Assembly (NCBI RefSeq): GCF_003073375.1
Contig: NZ_CP029002.1
Coordinates: forward strand, 1,474,001-1,538,000
Reading direction: 5' to 3'
Length of the DNA: 64,000 bases
DNA from: Lysinibacillus sp. 2017
Lineage (GTDB): Bacteria; Bacillota; Bacilli; Bacillales_A; Planococcaceae
Below the pieces are notes generated by a model. The model was not told the DNA's origin and did not search any database. It worked only from the letters and a program-made list of their open reading frames with translations. This document shows positions 27,782-35,556 of this stretch, one piece after another (the stretch's first letter is position 1; each line of letters starts with the position of its first letter). The translations under genes and the position numbers were made by a program.

Positions 27782-28411
27782 ATGAATGTTGGGAAAAAGG
27801 AATCTCAAAAAAATGTAAATTACACTTACATTGAAAATGGATCTAAAACAATTTGCTTTATGCTATCAGGTACTGGCTATACATATGATAAGCCATTATT
27901 GTATTACGCAACGATGTTAATGATAGAAAAACAATTTGATATTGTTCAAATTCATTATTCTTATGGAAAAGAGTTGTTTGATAATGAATTACAATACGTC
28001 GCTGAATTAATAGAGGCAGATGTTGATTCGGTAGTTACTGAAGTATTAAAGGGTGCGAACTACGAGCAAATTGTCTTTTTAGGAAAGTCATTAGGAACAA
28101 TTCCACTAATCTCTAAATACATCCATGATGAAAGTTATTCGAAGTGTAAAACAATCTTACTAACGCCGTTGTTGAAATTTGATTTATTTTCTGATGGCGT
28201 CATGAACAGTTCAAATGAAATGCTAATTGTTATTGGGAATGAAGATAGTCACTACATTGCTGAAAAAATAGTAAAGCTTCAAGAAAGAGCGAATATAGAT
28301 ATGCTCGAAATAGCAAATGCAAATCACTCTTTAGAAGTAGAACCGACAAATACATTTCGTTCATTAAAAGAGATGTCTGAAGTAATGGAAGTAATACGTA
28401 CTTTTATTTAA
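27782..28411 (+). CDS. Alpha/beta hydrolase
   Basis: 209-aa cytosolic hydrolase-fold protein. The nucleophile elbow is FLGKSLGT (GxSxG), the acidic residue lies in IGNEDSHYI and the histidine in NANHSLEV, completing a Ser-Asp/Glu-His arrangement. It resembles the small KANL3/Tex30-like group. ATG 27782 has GGAGTG 6 bases upstream and is preferred over TTG 27764. Possibly co-transcribed with the preceding gene. Confidence 0.75.
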   Translation: MNVGKKESQKNVNYTYIENGSKTICFMLSGTGYTYDKPLLYYATMLMIEKQFDIVQIHYSYGKELFDNELQYVAELIEADVDSVVTEVLKGANYEQIVFLGKSLGTIPLISKYIHDESYSKCKTILLTPLLKFDLFSDGVMNSSNEMLIVIGNEDSHYIAEKIVKLQERANIDMLEIANANHSLEVEPTNTFRSLKEMSEVMEVIRTFI

Positions 28412-28467
28412 CTTAATCTGTATACAAATCTAGGAAACAAAATTTACCTCTGGGGGAAGTGTTTCTA

Positions 28468-28510
28468 ATTAATGAAAAAAATCATTAGATTGAGAATAAA
28501 AATAAGAAAT
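28468..28510 (+). repeat. 43-bp dispersed repeat, copy 1
   Basis: Matches 30630-30672 in the same orientation at 39 of 43 positions, including the block ATTAGATTGAGAATAAAAA. Both copies are intergenic and adjoin decayed sequence. No palindrome or coding potential. Confidence 0.7.
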
Positions 28511-28607
28511 AACCATAAATTAATTATGAAAACAAGAAACCATTAAATATTTTAAAAGATATTTGTTATCACCCTATTATTGATTTATTGAAAAGGGGGA
28601 GTTAGGG

Positions 28608-28865
28608 ATGTCTGAAAAAATACAAACAAATAATAATTCAGTGATTTCTTTAATAGTTGGTATTTTATCATTATTTTTAGCATTAATTACTCCTGTAATT
28701 GGGTTAATCTTAGGCATTATCGGAATTGTATTTTCAAGGATAGCTATAGTACAAATTAACTCAACGAATGAAAATGGTAGAGGATTAGCAACGGTAGGTT
28801 TAATTTGTAGTATGGTGGGAGTTTTTATCCTTCTATTTATGGTTCTATGGTATGTCACTATTTAA
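28608..28865 (+). CDS. DUF4190 family membrane protein
   Basis: 85-aa protein with two predicted spans. The first is preceded by a short polar N-terminus, and the second follows the loop INSTNENGRGLATVGLICSM. The pattern GIIGIVFSRIAI plus RGLATVGLI is typical of DUF4190 proteins. Function unknown. AGGGGGAG site before the ATG; strong terminator just downstream. Confidence 0.8.
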   Translation: MSEKIQTNNNSVISLIVGILSLFLALITPVIGLILGIIGIVFSRIAIVQINSTNENGRGLATVGLICSMVGVFILLFMVLWYVTI

Positions 28866-28871
28866 TCGATA

Positions 28872-28908
28872 GAAGAAACGAGTGCTAAAAAGCAGCACTC
28901 GTTTCTTC
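28872..28908 (+). terminator. Terminator
   Basis: Perfect 15-bp stem GAAGAAACGAGTGCT with 28894-28908; the tail is T-poor beyond the stem. Confidence 0.7.
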
Positions 28909-29060
28909 GTTATTTGGCTAAAATTTCTTATTGTTTTATTTTTGTAAATAGGTTGCTTTAATGTGTCCGAATAATCTGAAAAATAGTTGATAAAAATCTT
29001 AAATAATCATATTATAAAAGTATAGTAAACCGATACGAATATAGAAAAGGGGTGTAGTGT

Positions 29061-29654
29061 TTGAGTAAATTAGTAAAAGAGGTAATCCAAGCAAATAATG
29101 AATATGTTGAGGGTTTTGGAGGGAAAGGGGATTTAGCTTTACCACCAGCTCGCCAATTTGCCGTTTTAACTTGTATGGATGCTCGTTTAGATCCAGCTAA
29201 ATTTGCTGGCTTAGCTGAAGGTGACGCACATGTAATTCGAAATGCAGGAGGTCGTGCAAGTGATGACGCGATCCGATCTTTAGTGATTTCTTATAAACTA
29301 TTAGGCACGAAAGAATGGTTTGTTATTCACCATACAGATTGTGGTATGGAACTTTTCACAAATGAAATCATGGGTAATTTACTTGAATCAAGTTTAGACA
29401 CAGCAACATTCGATGGGGAGTGGAAAGATAGTGGTTTTACACCAGGTTCATCAGTTGGTAAGGAAATTGATTTCTTAACGATTAGTGATTTAGCTGGAAG
29501 CGTAATCGAAGATGTAGAAAAAATTAAAAACCATCCTTTGGTGCCACCGTATATTCCAGTTCATGGTTATATTTATGATGTGAAAACAGGTCGCTTAATA
29601 GAAGTACCGGTACCTGAAGTTCTTAAAATTACTGAAGTAGGAAAATTAAAGTAA
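29061..29654 (+). CDS. Beta-class carbonic anhydrase
   Basis: Interconverts carbon dioxide and bicarbonate. 197 aa. Zinc ligands are Cys38 (TCMDARLDP), His91 and Cys94 (IHHTDCGM), with the Asp40-Arg42 dyad present. The pattern fits the clade with a plant-like short form (Cab type). TTG start at 29061 with AAAAGGGGTG upstream. Monocistronic with its own terminator. Confidence 0.92.
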   Translation: MSKLVKEVIQANNEYVEGFGGKGDLALPPARQFAVLTCMDARLDPAKFAGLAEGDAHVIRNAGGRASDDAIRSLVISYKLLGTKEWFVIHHTDCGMELFTNEIMGNLLESSLDTATFDGEWKDSGFTPGSSVGKEIDFLTISDLAGSVIEDVEKIKNHPLVPPYIPVHGYIYDVKTGRLIEVPVPEVLKITEVGKLK

Positions 29655-29659
29655 TTATT

Positions 29660-29697
29660 AAAACGTCTATTTAGTATTGCTGCCAAATAGACGTTTT
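29660..29697 (+). terminator. Terminator of the carbonic anhydrase gene
   Basis: Perfect 13-bp stem AAAACGTCTATTT with 29685-29697, then GGTTTT. Confidence 0.85.
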
Positions 29698-29724
29698 GGT
29701 TTTAAGCAAATATAAAATTTACAA

Positions 29725-29776
29725 ATATAAAGCTGTGTTCATTTAATCAAAAGGGTGAACATGAACACAGCTTTCT
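29725..29776 (-). terminator. Terminator of the MerR-DUF4260 operon
   Basis: Stem AAAGCTGTGTTCAT (29729-29742) with 29761-29774; on the minus strand it ends GCTTTATATTT. Confidence 0.7.
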
Positions 29777-29789
29777 GGTAGAAATTTAA

Positions 29790-30137
29790 TTATAGGCGTT
29801 GAAGATGTGTTTCATTAAAGGAGTGTTCATACTTCAAACCAAAGCCAAAACAGCGATCCATCAATATATGTGCTACCCAAATGATAGTCAGCATTAACAA
29901 AAATTCGTTTGAAAAGAAGAGCGATACACCTAGTAAAAGTAGGGGTAGGTTGAAGCTATGACCAAAGTTGTAAATAATAGCACCGATTCGTGTATTTATT
30001 GCATAGCCGATCATCGTTAGATCCGGTACAAATAATAAAATGAAAAACAACCACCATGAAAAATCAAATTGATTATAAATGAATAATAGCATAGCAAAAG
30101 CGATTCCGTATTCAATTCTTAAAAATAACTTTATCAT
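29790..30137 (-). CDS. DUF4260 membrane protein
   Basis: 115-aa protein with three or four spans and the family block WVAHILMDRCFGFGLKYEH near the C-terminus, typical of DUF4260. Function unknown. Its ATG lies one base after the MerR stop, with TAGGAG inside the end of that gene, so it is the likely target of the regulator. Confidence 0.85.
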   Translation of the reverse strand: MIKLFLRIEYGIAFAMLLFIYNQFDFSWWLFFILLFVPDLTMIGYAINTRIGAIIYNFGHSFNLPLLLLGVSLFFSNEFLLMLTIIWVAHILMDRCFGFGLKYEHSFNETHLQRL

Positions 30138-30138
30138 T

Positions 30139-30564
30139 TTATAAATCTCCTAAATGGCTGTGATCGAAAAGATTCGTAATCAAATTTTCAATGACCAACT
30201 TATTTTCGAAATACTTTTCTTCATGCGTTAATTGTTTCACCGTTTCTAAAATTTGTGCAGCTTGTTTATAAAACTCAATTTTTTCTGCAAGTTGCTGAAG
30301 CTTTTGATCAAACAATAGGACAGATGCCTGATTACATTCAGGCGTAATTTGTTCCATCTTCAATTCAGTTAACTGATAAATTTCCTTTAAAGTGAAGCCA
30401 AGTTGCTTTAACACAATAATCATTTTTAGTTGGTTTGCGCAATCTTCATTATATTGACGATAACCATTTTCTAATCTTTTAGGCTTAAGTAACCCTTCCT
30501 TTTCGTAAAAACGAACTGTATCTACTGGAACTTCATATTTCAGAGCAAATTGTTTAATTTGCAT
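30139..30564 (-). CDS. MerR family transcriptional regulator
   Basis: 141-aa activator-type regulator. The N-terminal winged helix reads IKQFALKYEVPVDTVRFYEKEGLL and the second helix pair LKQLGFTLKEI. A coiled-coil dimerisation helix follows (residues ~80-118). No Cys-rich effector pocket is evident, so the ligand is unknown. ATG 30564 is chosen for its GAGGTG site 6 bases upstream. Forms an operon with the DUF4260 gene. Confidence 0.88.
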   Translation of the reverse strand: MQIKQFALKYEVPVDTVRFYEKEGLLKPKRLENGYRQYNEDCANQLKMIIVLKQLGFTLKEIYQLTELKMEQITPECNQASVLLFDQKLQQLAEKIEFYKQAAQILETVKQLTHEEKYFENKLVIENLITNLFDHSHLGDL

Positions 30565-30629
30565 ATTCATCACCTCGTAGCTAGCATAACATTAGATATA
30601 ACTCCATGGTCAATGGGTTAATTCTACAT

Positions 30630-30672
30630 ATTAATAAAAAAGATAATTAGATTGAGAATAAAAACAAGAAAT
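30630..30672 (+). repeat. 43-bp dispersed repeat, copy 2
   Basis: Second copy of the element at 28468-28510. It ends 33 bases before the IS3 remnant. Confidence 0.7.
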
Positions 30673-30704
30673 CAAAGAGGCACCTCCGATACGATTGCCA
30701 TTTC

Positions 30705-30797
30705 AAAGTAGACCCCATAAAGTTAGAGTTAATATTATGCAACTAATTGGCTGGTATGACTTCGGTATTTCTCTGGATTCATGCCAGCCAGTTTTTA
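30705..30797 (-). mobile_element. IS3-family scar: transposase C-terminus and right end
   Basis: On the minus strand, KLAGMNPEKYRSHTSQLVA then TAA (stop at 30735-30737) is the C-terminus typical of IS3-family OrfB integrases. About 15 bases further is an IS-end-like sequence containing TAGACCCCATAAAGTTAGAG read on plus. The rest of the element is gone. Confidence 0.65.
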
Positions 30798-30988
30798 TTT
30801 AATTTCTATACAATGAAAAAACTTTTCTCCAACCCTATGTAATAGATTACAATTATAAACTTTTAAACCTAAAGTATCCATGTTAAGATTTGAATGCACG
30901 TAACGTTTTCCATGCTAATTCTCGACGATTTAAGTACAGTAAAAGCGGAAAATTTGAGCAAAAACTACTATGTGGAGGTGTGAATTGT

Positions 30989-31285
30989 ATGGATTTAATT
31001 TTTAAGTTAGTAATTACTTTAATTATATTGGTAATTCCCTTTATTATTTACTTGAAAAATACCAATAAGGAAGGGAAAATGCCTTTAATCTTCTCATGCA
31101 TTATCTATTTAATTATTGCTAGTCCGGTTATTATTGCAGTAATTAATCATAAAATAGTTCAATACGAAGACGCAAATATTGGTTTGGGGCTTTCATTTTT
31201 AACAACATGGTTTCTTACAATTTGTGCATTTTTAGTCTCGCTATATTTATTAATTAAAAAGAGAGTAAATAATGCCCCAAGGTAA
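30989..31285 (+). CDS. Small membrane protein, function unknown
   Basis: 98 aa with three predicted spans: IFKLVITLIILVIPFIIYL, LIFSCIIYLIIASPVIIAVI and a C-terminal one ending LYLLIKKR. ATG 30989 is preceded by GGAGGTG at a 9-base spacing, far better than upstream in-frame starts. Not recognised. Confidence 0.65.
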   Translation: MDLIFKLVITLIILVIPFIIYLKNTNKEGKMPLIFSCIIYLIIASPVIIAVINHKIVQYEDANIGLGLSFLTTWFLTICAFLVSLYLLIKKRVNNAPR

Positions 31286-31318
31286 GCCCATAAGCAAATA
31301 ACGCATATACTTTTTACT

Positions 31319-31355
31319 GGCTTGAATCCTGTATTTTAAGGGATTCAAGCCTTTT
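31319..31355 (+). terminator. Terminator
   Basis: Perfect 11-bp stem GGCTTGAATCC with 31341-31351, then TTTTAATTT. Confidence 0.85.
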
Positions 31356-31464
31356 AATTTGCCCAAAAACACCTAAAGTAGTTCATTGTCGATACAACAT
31401 CCTACTCAAGACATCCCATTCTCATGAAGATTTACTAAATGTATGACGTTGACATTGCATAGCG

Positions 31465-31608
31465 CGGATGCTATTAAAAAGAGCGAAGGAAGAAGGTGTG
31501 GAAATCAATTATTTTGAATGTCCGAAAATCAATCATGCGTTTCCAGTATTTCCAATATCCGAGGCGAAAAAGGCATTAAAGACAGTAGTTCAGGTTATAA
31601 CGAAATAA
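31465..31608 (+). pseudogene. Remnant: C-terminal end of an alpha/beta hydrolase (esterase/lipase)
   Basis: About 47 residues (RMLLKRAKEEGVEINYFEC, then INHAFPVFPISEAKKAL) fit the C-terminus of hormone-sensitive-lipase-type esterases, with the catalytic histidine in NHAFP. A stop lies just upstream in the same frame and the N-terminal ~85% of the gene is absent. Confidence 0.6.
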
Positions 31609-31631
31609 TAGCTAGAAAAATAAGAATAAAA

Positions 31632-31664
31632 AAGCAGCATGGTAGAAGGCCATGCTGCTTCTTG
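31632..31664 (+). terminator. Terminator
   Basis: Stem AAGCAGCATGG (31632-31642) with 31650-31660, then CTTG; follows the esterase remnant. Confidence 0.65.
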
Positions 31665-31750
31665 CGTTCTAAGGTCTTTTTCACCATTTTTCAATTAATG
31701 TTATTATATTCTTAATATTGGAAAATTAATATAGAAAGTAAGGGGATTTA

Positions 31751-32275
31751 ATGGAAATTCGTAGTGCAACATTACAAGATGCAGCTGGGATAGCAAAAGT
31801 CCATGTAGATAGCTGGCGAACAACTTACCGTGGGATTATTCCGCAAAATTTTCTAGATAATTTAAGTTATGAACAAAGAACGAAGCTTTGGCAAAAGAAT
31901 ATTGCAGATAGTAATGGTGCCATTTTTGTTGCTGTAAATAATGCAAATGAGATTATAGGATTTGTCGTGGGAGAAAAGCGAGAAACAAATTTAGAACTTA
32001 ACGCTAGCGATTTATCAGCGATTTATCTTTTAGAACAGTGGCAAGGTAATGGTGTTGGGAGATTACTATTGAATGCAGTGATGCAGTCATTTAAGGAAAA
32101 GGGATTTCAAAAGATCTATGTAGAAGTATTAGCGGAAAATAAAACCCGCCATTTTTATGAATATTACGGTGCTGAATATGTGAAAACAGTGCAACTTAAA
32201 TTTGACGGAAAAGTGGTTGATGAAGACATTTATGTTTGGAACGATATTGATGCAGTATTAAGTAAGCTGCAATAA
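31751..32275 (+). CDS. GNAT family N-acetyltransferase
   Basis: 174-aa single-domain acetyltransferase. Motif A is IYLLEQWQGNGVGRLLL (Q/RxxGxG/A) and motif B follows as YVEVLAENKTRHFYEYYGAE. The N-terminus IRSATLQDAAGIAKVHVDSW is typical of ribosomal-protein or amine GNATs. Substrate unknown. The ATG has AAGGGG upstream. The phosphatase gene begins 48 bases downstream. Confidence 0.9.
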   Translation: MEIRSATLQDAAGIAKVHVDSWRTTYRGIIPQNFLDNLSYEQRTKLWQKNIADSNGAIFVAVNNANEIIGFVVGEKRETNLELNASDLSAIYLLEQWQGNGVGRLLLNAVMQSFKEKGFQKIYVEVLAENKTRHFYEYYGAEYVKTVQLKFDGKVVDEDIYVWNDIDAVLSKLQ

Positions 32276-32322
32276 TTCGGGGAATAAGTAAAGAAACGAA
32301 TTGTGTAAGGATGCGATGAAAA

Positions 32323-32862
32323 ATGAAATTATATATTATCCGACATTGTGCAGCGGAAGGACAAGCCCCTGATGCAAACTTAACTGAAGACGGTGAGAAA
32401 ATGTCGCATGAATTGTCAAAGCGATTAGCTGACTATGAAATAGAGTTAGTTGTTTCTAGTCCTTATAAACGAGCAATTGACACGATTAAACCATTTGTTA
32501 GTGAACATAATATTGAATGGAAAATCGATGAACGCTTAAAGGAAAGAATTTTAAGTAGTGAAAATCTATCCGATTGGTTAGAGAAGTTAAAACAAACATA
32601 TGAAGACCAAAATTTAAAGTTTACTGAAGGCGAATCCAGTAATGAAGCTACTGAAAGAATTATTGGATTAGTAAATGAATTATTAAGTAGTAATCATTCT
32701 TCAGCAGCAATTATCACGCATGGAAATATAATGTCACTATTATTAAATCACTATAGAAAAGATTTTGGCTTCGATGAATGGCAATTATTAAGTAATCCGG
32801 ATGTATTTTTATTAGAGATGTTAGAAGAATCCATTCAACTTAAACGAATCTGGAATAAGTGA
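32323..32862 (+). CDS. Histidine phosphatase family protein
   Basis: 179-aa member of the phosphoglycerate-mutase-like superfamily. The phosphohistidine is His8 in YIIRHCAAEG; the usual RHG/RHA motif is RHC here. The second histidine lies in IITHGNIMS, and Arg in SSPYKRAIDT contributes to the phosphate pocket. Such proteins are phosphatases or mutases of varied substrates. Confidence 0.85.
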   Translation: MKLYIIRHCAAEGQAPDANLTEDGEKMSHELSKRLADYEIELVVSSPYKRAIDTIKPFVSEHNIEWKIDERLKERILSSENLSDWLEKLKQTYEDQNLKFTEGESSNEATERIIGLVNELLSSNHSSAAIITHGNIMSLLLNHYRKDFGFDEWQLLSNPDVFLLEMLEESIQLKRIWNK

Positions 32863-32890
32863 TTGTTTATGAACTTATAGGGGGAATTCG

Positions 32891-33057
32891 GTGTTAAAAA
32901 TACAAAAAACAACTGAAGCAGAAGCCAAAAAGTTGGGGAGCATGTCATATCCGAAAAGCTAACGCTATTTGATTATGTGAAAAAGGTGAACTAGGGGATT
33001 TAACTAAGGAAGATTGGCTAAAGTTCTTAAATATCAATCAGTTGGAGGGAAGATATG
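32891..33057 (+). pseudogene. Possible decayed gene fragment
   Basis: GTG 32891, after an AGGGGGAA-like site, reads 24 residues (LKIQKTTEAEAKKLG, reminiscent of a GNAT N-terminus) before TAA. A different frame then reads GELGDLTKEDWLKFLNINQ and runs to the start of the next gene. It looks like a frameshifted, shortened gene; identity is unsure. Confidence 0.3.
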
Positions 33058-33945
33058 ATAAATGAAAATTTGAAATTCGTCATTCAACTACTCTTGCCAA
33101 TTATTTTTTATGTTGTTGGTTTAGTTGCTTATTATGTTGATATCATAAATTTAGCCATATTTATGGTGTTTATATTGGTAGCCTTTATAATATCTATCGC
33201 TTGCGTATTTTATTATCGAAATAGGAAAAAGCAAAAGATGATTTTTACAGCAATTACTATTCTAATGCTGTTACTCTCACTTTTCGAATTTCGTCTACTA
33301 GCCTATGAATTTACTACATTCATCGTTACGAGCTATAACGAGCCTTTAGAAGTTGTTGATAATTCTGGTATTCATGTACTAGCTGTCCATGAAACGGAGA
33401 TTCAGCATTTTAAGGATTTAGGTTATATGATCCATTCAGTAGAACAGTTGCAAAATAGAGAAGTTTTGGATTATGTGGAAGTGACAAATAGGATGCGCTA
33501 CCATTCTAAAAATATACAATTATTAAGTTATATTACCCCTTCAAAAAATTATTTTAATAAAATGAAGGGAAATGTAATTACCTATTTAAATTTTGAATCT
33601 AAAAACCTGGAAAAGTTTTTCAATCGAGATGATATAGAAGGAGATAGTGCAGGGCTAGCTTTGGCATTAAGTGGTTTGATTGAAAAAAAGGAACTTCACA
33701 ATAATCGACCAGTAGCAGTTACTGGTGCGATAGATGGTTTTGGAAATGTCATGGAAATTGGTTCTATAAAGGCAAAAATATTAATTGCGGAGAAATATCA
33801 TTTGCCCTATATTATCTTACCTGTAGAAAATGCTACTGAGGCGCAAAAAGTGAAATCAGAGCAAAATTTAAACATCGAAATCATAGCAGTTGAGCATGTT
33901 GATGAGGCAGTTAGTGAAATTGAAAGGATTCAGACAGTTAAGTAA
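33055..33945 (+). CDS. Membrane-anchored protein with a Lon (S16) protease domain
   Basis: 296 aa. Three hydrophobic segments occupy residues ~8-95, then an extracytoplasmic or cytoplasmic domain leads into a Lon-type catalytic core at ~185-290. The Ser-Lys dyad is visible: Ser198 in GDSAGLALALS and Lys239 in GSIKAKILIAEK. No ATPase and no PDZ domain is seen, unlike Lon and YlbL. A small membrane peptidase is inferred. GGAGGGA precedes the ATG. Confidence 0.8.
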   Translation: MINENLKFVIQLLLPIIFYVVGLVAYYVDIINLAIFMVFILVAFIISIACVFYYRNRKKQKMIFTAITILMLLLSLFEFRLLAYEFTTFIVTSYNEPLEVVDNSGIHVLAVHETEIQHFKDLGYMIHSVEQLQNREVLDYVEVTNRMRYHSKNIQLLSYITPSKNYFNKMKGNVITYLNFESKNLEKFFNRDDIEGDSAGLALALSGLIEKKELHNNRPVAVTGAIDGFGNVMEIGSIKAKILIAEKYHLPYIILPVENATEAQKVKSEQNLNIEIIAVEHVDEAVSEIERIQTVK

Positions 33946-33954
33946 ATTTATTAG

Positions 33955-33983
33955 TTGTTATATTCGAAAACTTCCTGTATAGT
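33955..33983 (+). promoter_or_regulatory. Sigma-A promoter of the hisS attenuator
   Basis: TTGTTA (33955-33960), 17-base spacer, TATAGT (33978-33983). Transcription would start near 33990, about 23 bases before the leader peptide start. Confidence 0.65.
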
Positions 33984-34012
33984 CATTTGTAACTTATTGG
34001 GAGGAATCTTAA

Positions 34013-34060
34013 ATGCGAAAATTAACAACAGTCATTTCAACAGTACATCATCATACATAG
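34013..34060 (+). CDS. His-rich leader peptide (15 aa)
   Basis: Short open frame MRKLTTVISTVHHHT ending in TAG, with three consecutive CAT histidine codons close to the stop. GGGAGGA (33999-34005) is 7 bases upstream. It lies between a promoter and a terminator, directly upstream of a histidyl-tRNA synthetase gene. This is the layout of a ribosome-mediated attenuator: slow decoding of CAT codons when charged tRNA-His is scarce would alter leader RNA folding. Confidence 0.8.
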   Translation: MRKLTTVISTVHHHT

Positions 34061-34107
34061 TAGTCTTGCTATCTTTATTAATTTTTTAATATTGAATAGG
34101 AAGACTA
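34061..34107 (+). promoter_or_regulatory. First hairpin of the His attenuator
   Basis: TAGTCTT-G-CTAT (34061-34072) pairs with ATAG-G-AAGACTA (34096-34107). It begins at the base after the leader-peptide stop, so a ribosome stalled on the His codons or at the stop would cover its 5' arm. Confidence 0.6.
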
Positions 34108-34117
34108 TTTTTCGTGA

Positions 34118-34168
34118 AATCGTATAAATAAAGCCGATTGGGAGCTTTATGAATATACGATTTTTTTT
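34118..34168 (+). terminator. Attenuator terminator upstream of hisS
   Basis: AAATCGTATA (34118-34127) pairs with TATACGATTT (34154-34163); inner TAAAGC/GCTTTA extends the stem, and eight T follow. It lies between the leader peptide and hisS, so it is conditional by position. No T-box sequence is present in 33946-34197. Confidence 0.85.
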
Positions 34169-34197
34169 ATTACCAAAATGGAGGAGGAACAACGAAA

Positions 34198-35469
34198 ATG
34201 AAGAAAATGGATTATCAAAATGTACGAGGGACACAGGATTTTTTACCGCAAGCTGAGGTTGTAAGACGTAAAATTCGTCGTACATTGGAAGATACATTTA
34301 TCTTATATGGCTGCAAACCACTTGAAACACCGATTATTAACTACACCGATTTAATGGCGTCGAAATATGCGGGTGGGGCAGAAATTTTGCAGGAAATGTA
34401 TACATTAACAGACCGTGGTGAACGTGATTTAGCATTGCGTTATGATTTAACGATACCGTTTGCAAAAGTAGTGGCTATGAATCCTGAACTAACGATACCA
34501 TTTAAGCGCTACGAAATCGGCAAAGTATTTCGTGATGGGCCGATTAAAGCAGGGCGTTTCCGTGAATTTACACAGTGTGATGTAGATATTGTCGGAGTAG
34601 AATCACAGGCAGCAGAAGCAGAACTCATGATGATGGCAGTCGATGCCTTCGAAAAGTTAAATGTGAATATTACCATTCAATTTAATAACCGCAAGCTATT
34701 ATATGGGCTATTACAACATTTTGAAGTACCAGCTGAGCACATGAATCGTGTTATTTTGATTTTAGATAAGATGGAGAAAATTGACCGTGCAACATTGATA
34801 AAAGAGCTAACGGAATTACAGCTATCAAAGGATTCTTTAATAGCAATTGAAGGATTTTTAGACGTAGCGCCAACACTTGAATATTTCGACCAATACGTTA
34901 CGCAAAATGAATTTGTTCATCAAGGTGTGGAGGAATTACGTGAGTTAACGAACTTTTTAACAGCACTAAATCTAACTTCCTGTGTATTTAATCCATTTTT
35001 AGCTCGCGGTCTTGAAATCTATACAGGAACAATTTATGAAATTTTCTTAGCAGATGGTGCGATTAAATCGAGTATTGGTAGTGGTGGGCGTTACGATAAT
35101 GCGATTGGAGGTTTAATCGGAACGGATCAAGCCTTTGCAACAGTAGGGATTTCATTTGGCTTAGATGTAATTTATACAGCATTTGAATTAGCTGGGAAAG
35201 TAGAAAAAAATGCATCTGTAATTGATATTTATATTATTCCAATCGCTACAGAAATAGAGGCCTTACAATTAGCATCGGCATTACGAAAAGACGGAAATCG
35301 TGTAGAGGTAGAACTAAGTGGCAAAAAGGTACGAAAAGCAATGGAAAAGGCAAATCGTGAAAATGTGTGTAAAGTGATCGTTTTAGGCGAAGATGAAGTA
35401 AGGAAAAATCAATTCTTATTGAAGGATATGAAAAGTGGAGAAGTACTGGAAATCGAATTTAAATTTTAA
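34198..35469 (+). CDS. hisS: Histidyl-tRNA synthetase, eukaryote/archaea-like type
   Basis: Class II synthetase of 423 aa that charges tRNA-His. The motif-2 region reads LALRYDLTIPFAKVVAMN and FTQCDVDIVG, as in eukaryotic and archaeal HisRS, where the common bacterial form has LRPEGT. The histidine-specific block is ARGLEIYTGTIYEIF. The C-terminal anticodon-binding domain (~325-423) is retained, so it is not HisZ. GGAGGAGG precedes the ATG. This type usually occurs as a second HisRS in Bacillales; a housekeeping copy elsewhere is inferred. Controlled by the His leader upstream. Confidence 0.92.
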   Translation: MKKMDYQNVRGTQDFLPQAEVVRRKIRRTLEDTFILYGCKPLETPIINYTDLMASKYAGGAEILQEMYTLTDRGERDLALRYDLTIPFAKVVAMNPELTIPFKRYEIGKVFRDGPIKAGRFREFTQCDVDIVGVESQAAEAELMMMAVDAFEKLNVNITIQFNNRKLLYGLLQHFEVPAEHMNRVILILDKMEKIDRATLIKELTELQLSKDSLIAIEGFLDVAPTLEYFDQYVTQNEFVHQGVEELRELTNFLTALNLTSCVFNPFLARGLEIYTGTIYEIFLADGAIKSSIGSGGRYDNAIGGLIGTDQAFATVGISFGLDVIYTAFELAGKVEKNASVIDIYIIPIATEIEALQLASALRKDGNRVEVELSGKKVRKAMEKANRENVCKVIVLGEDEVRKNQFLLKDMKSGEVLEIEFKF

Positions 35470-35556
35470 ATGCCCTAGGTAGGATATAAAAGGCAATAAT
35501 GGTAAAATTACATTTAGTGGTAATTTTGTATTTATATTAGAAAGAGAGAGTGAATT

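Noticed and set aside
30600-33060. Prophage or genomic island
   Set aside because: No integrase, attachment repeats at a tRNA, or phage structural genes; only an IS scar and decayed fragments.
33946-34197. T-box riboswitch upstream of hisS
   Set aside because: No T-box core or Stem I/specifier arrangement is present; the leader peptide explains the terminator better.
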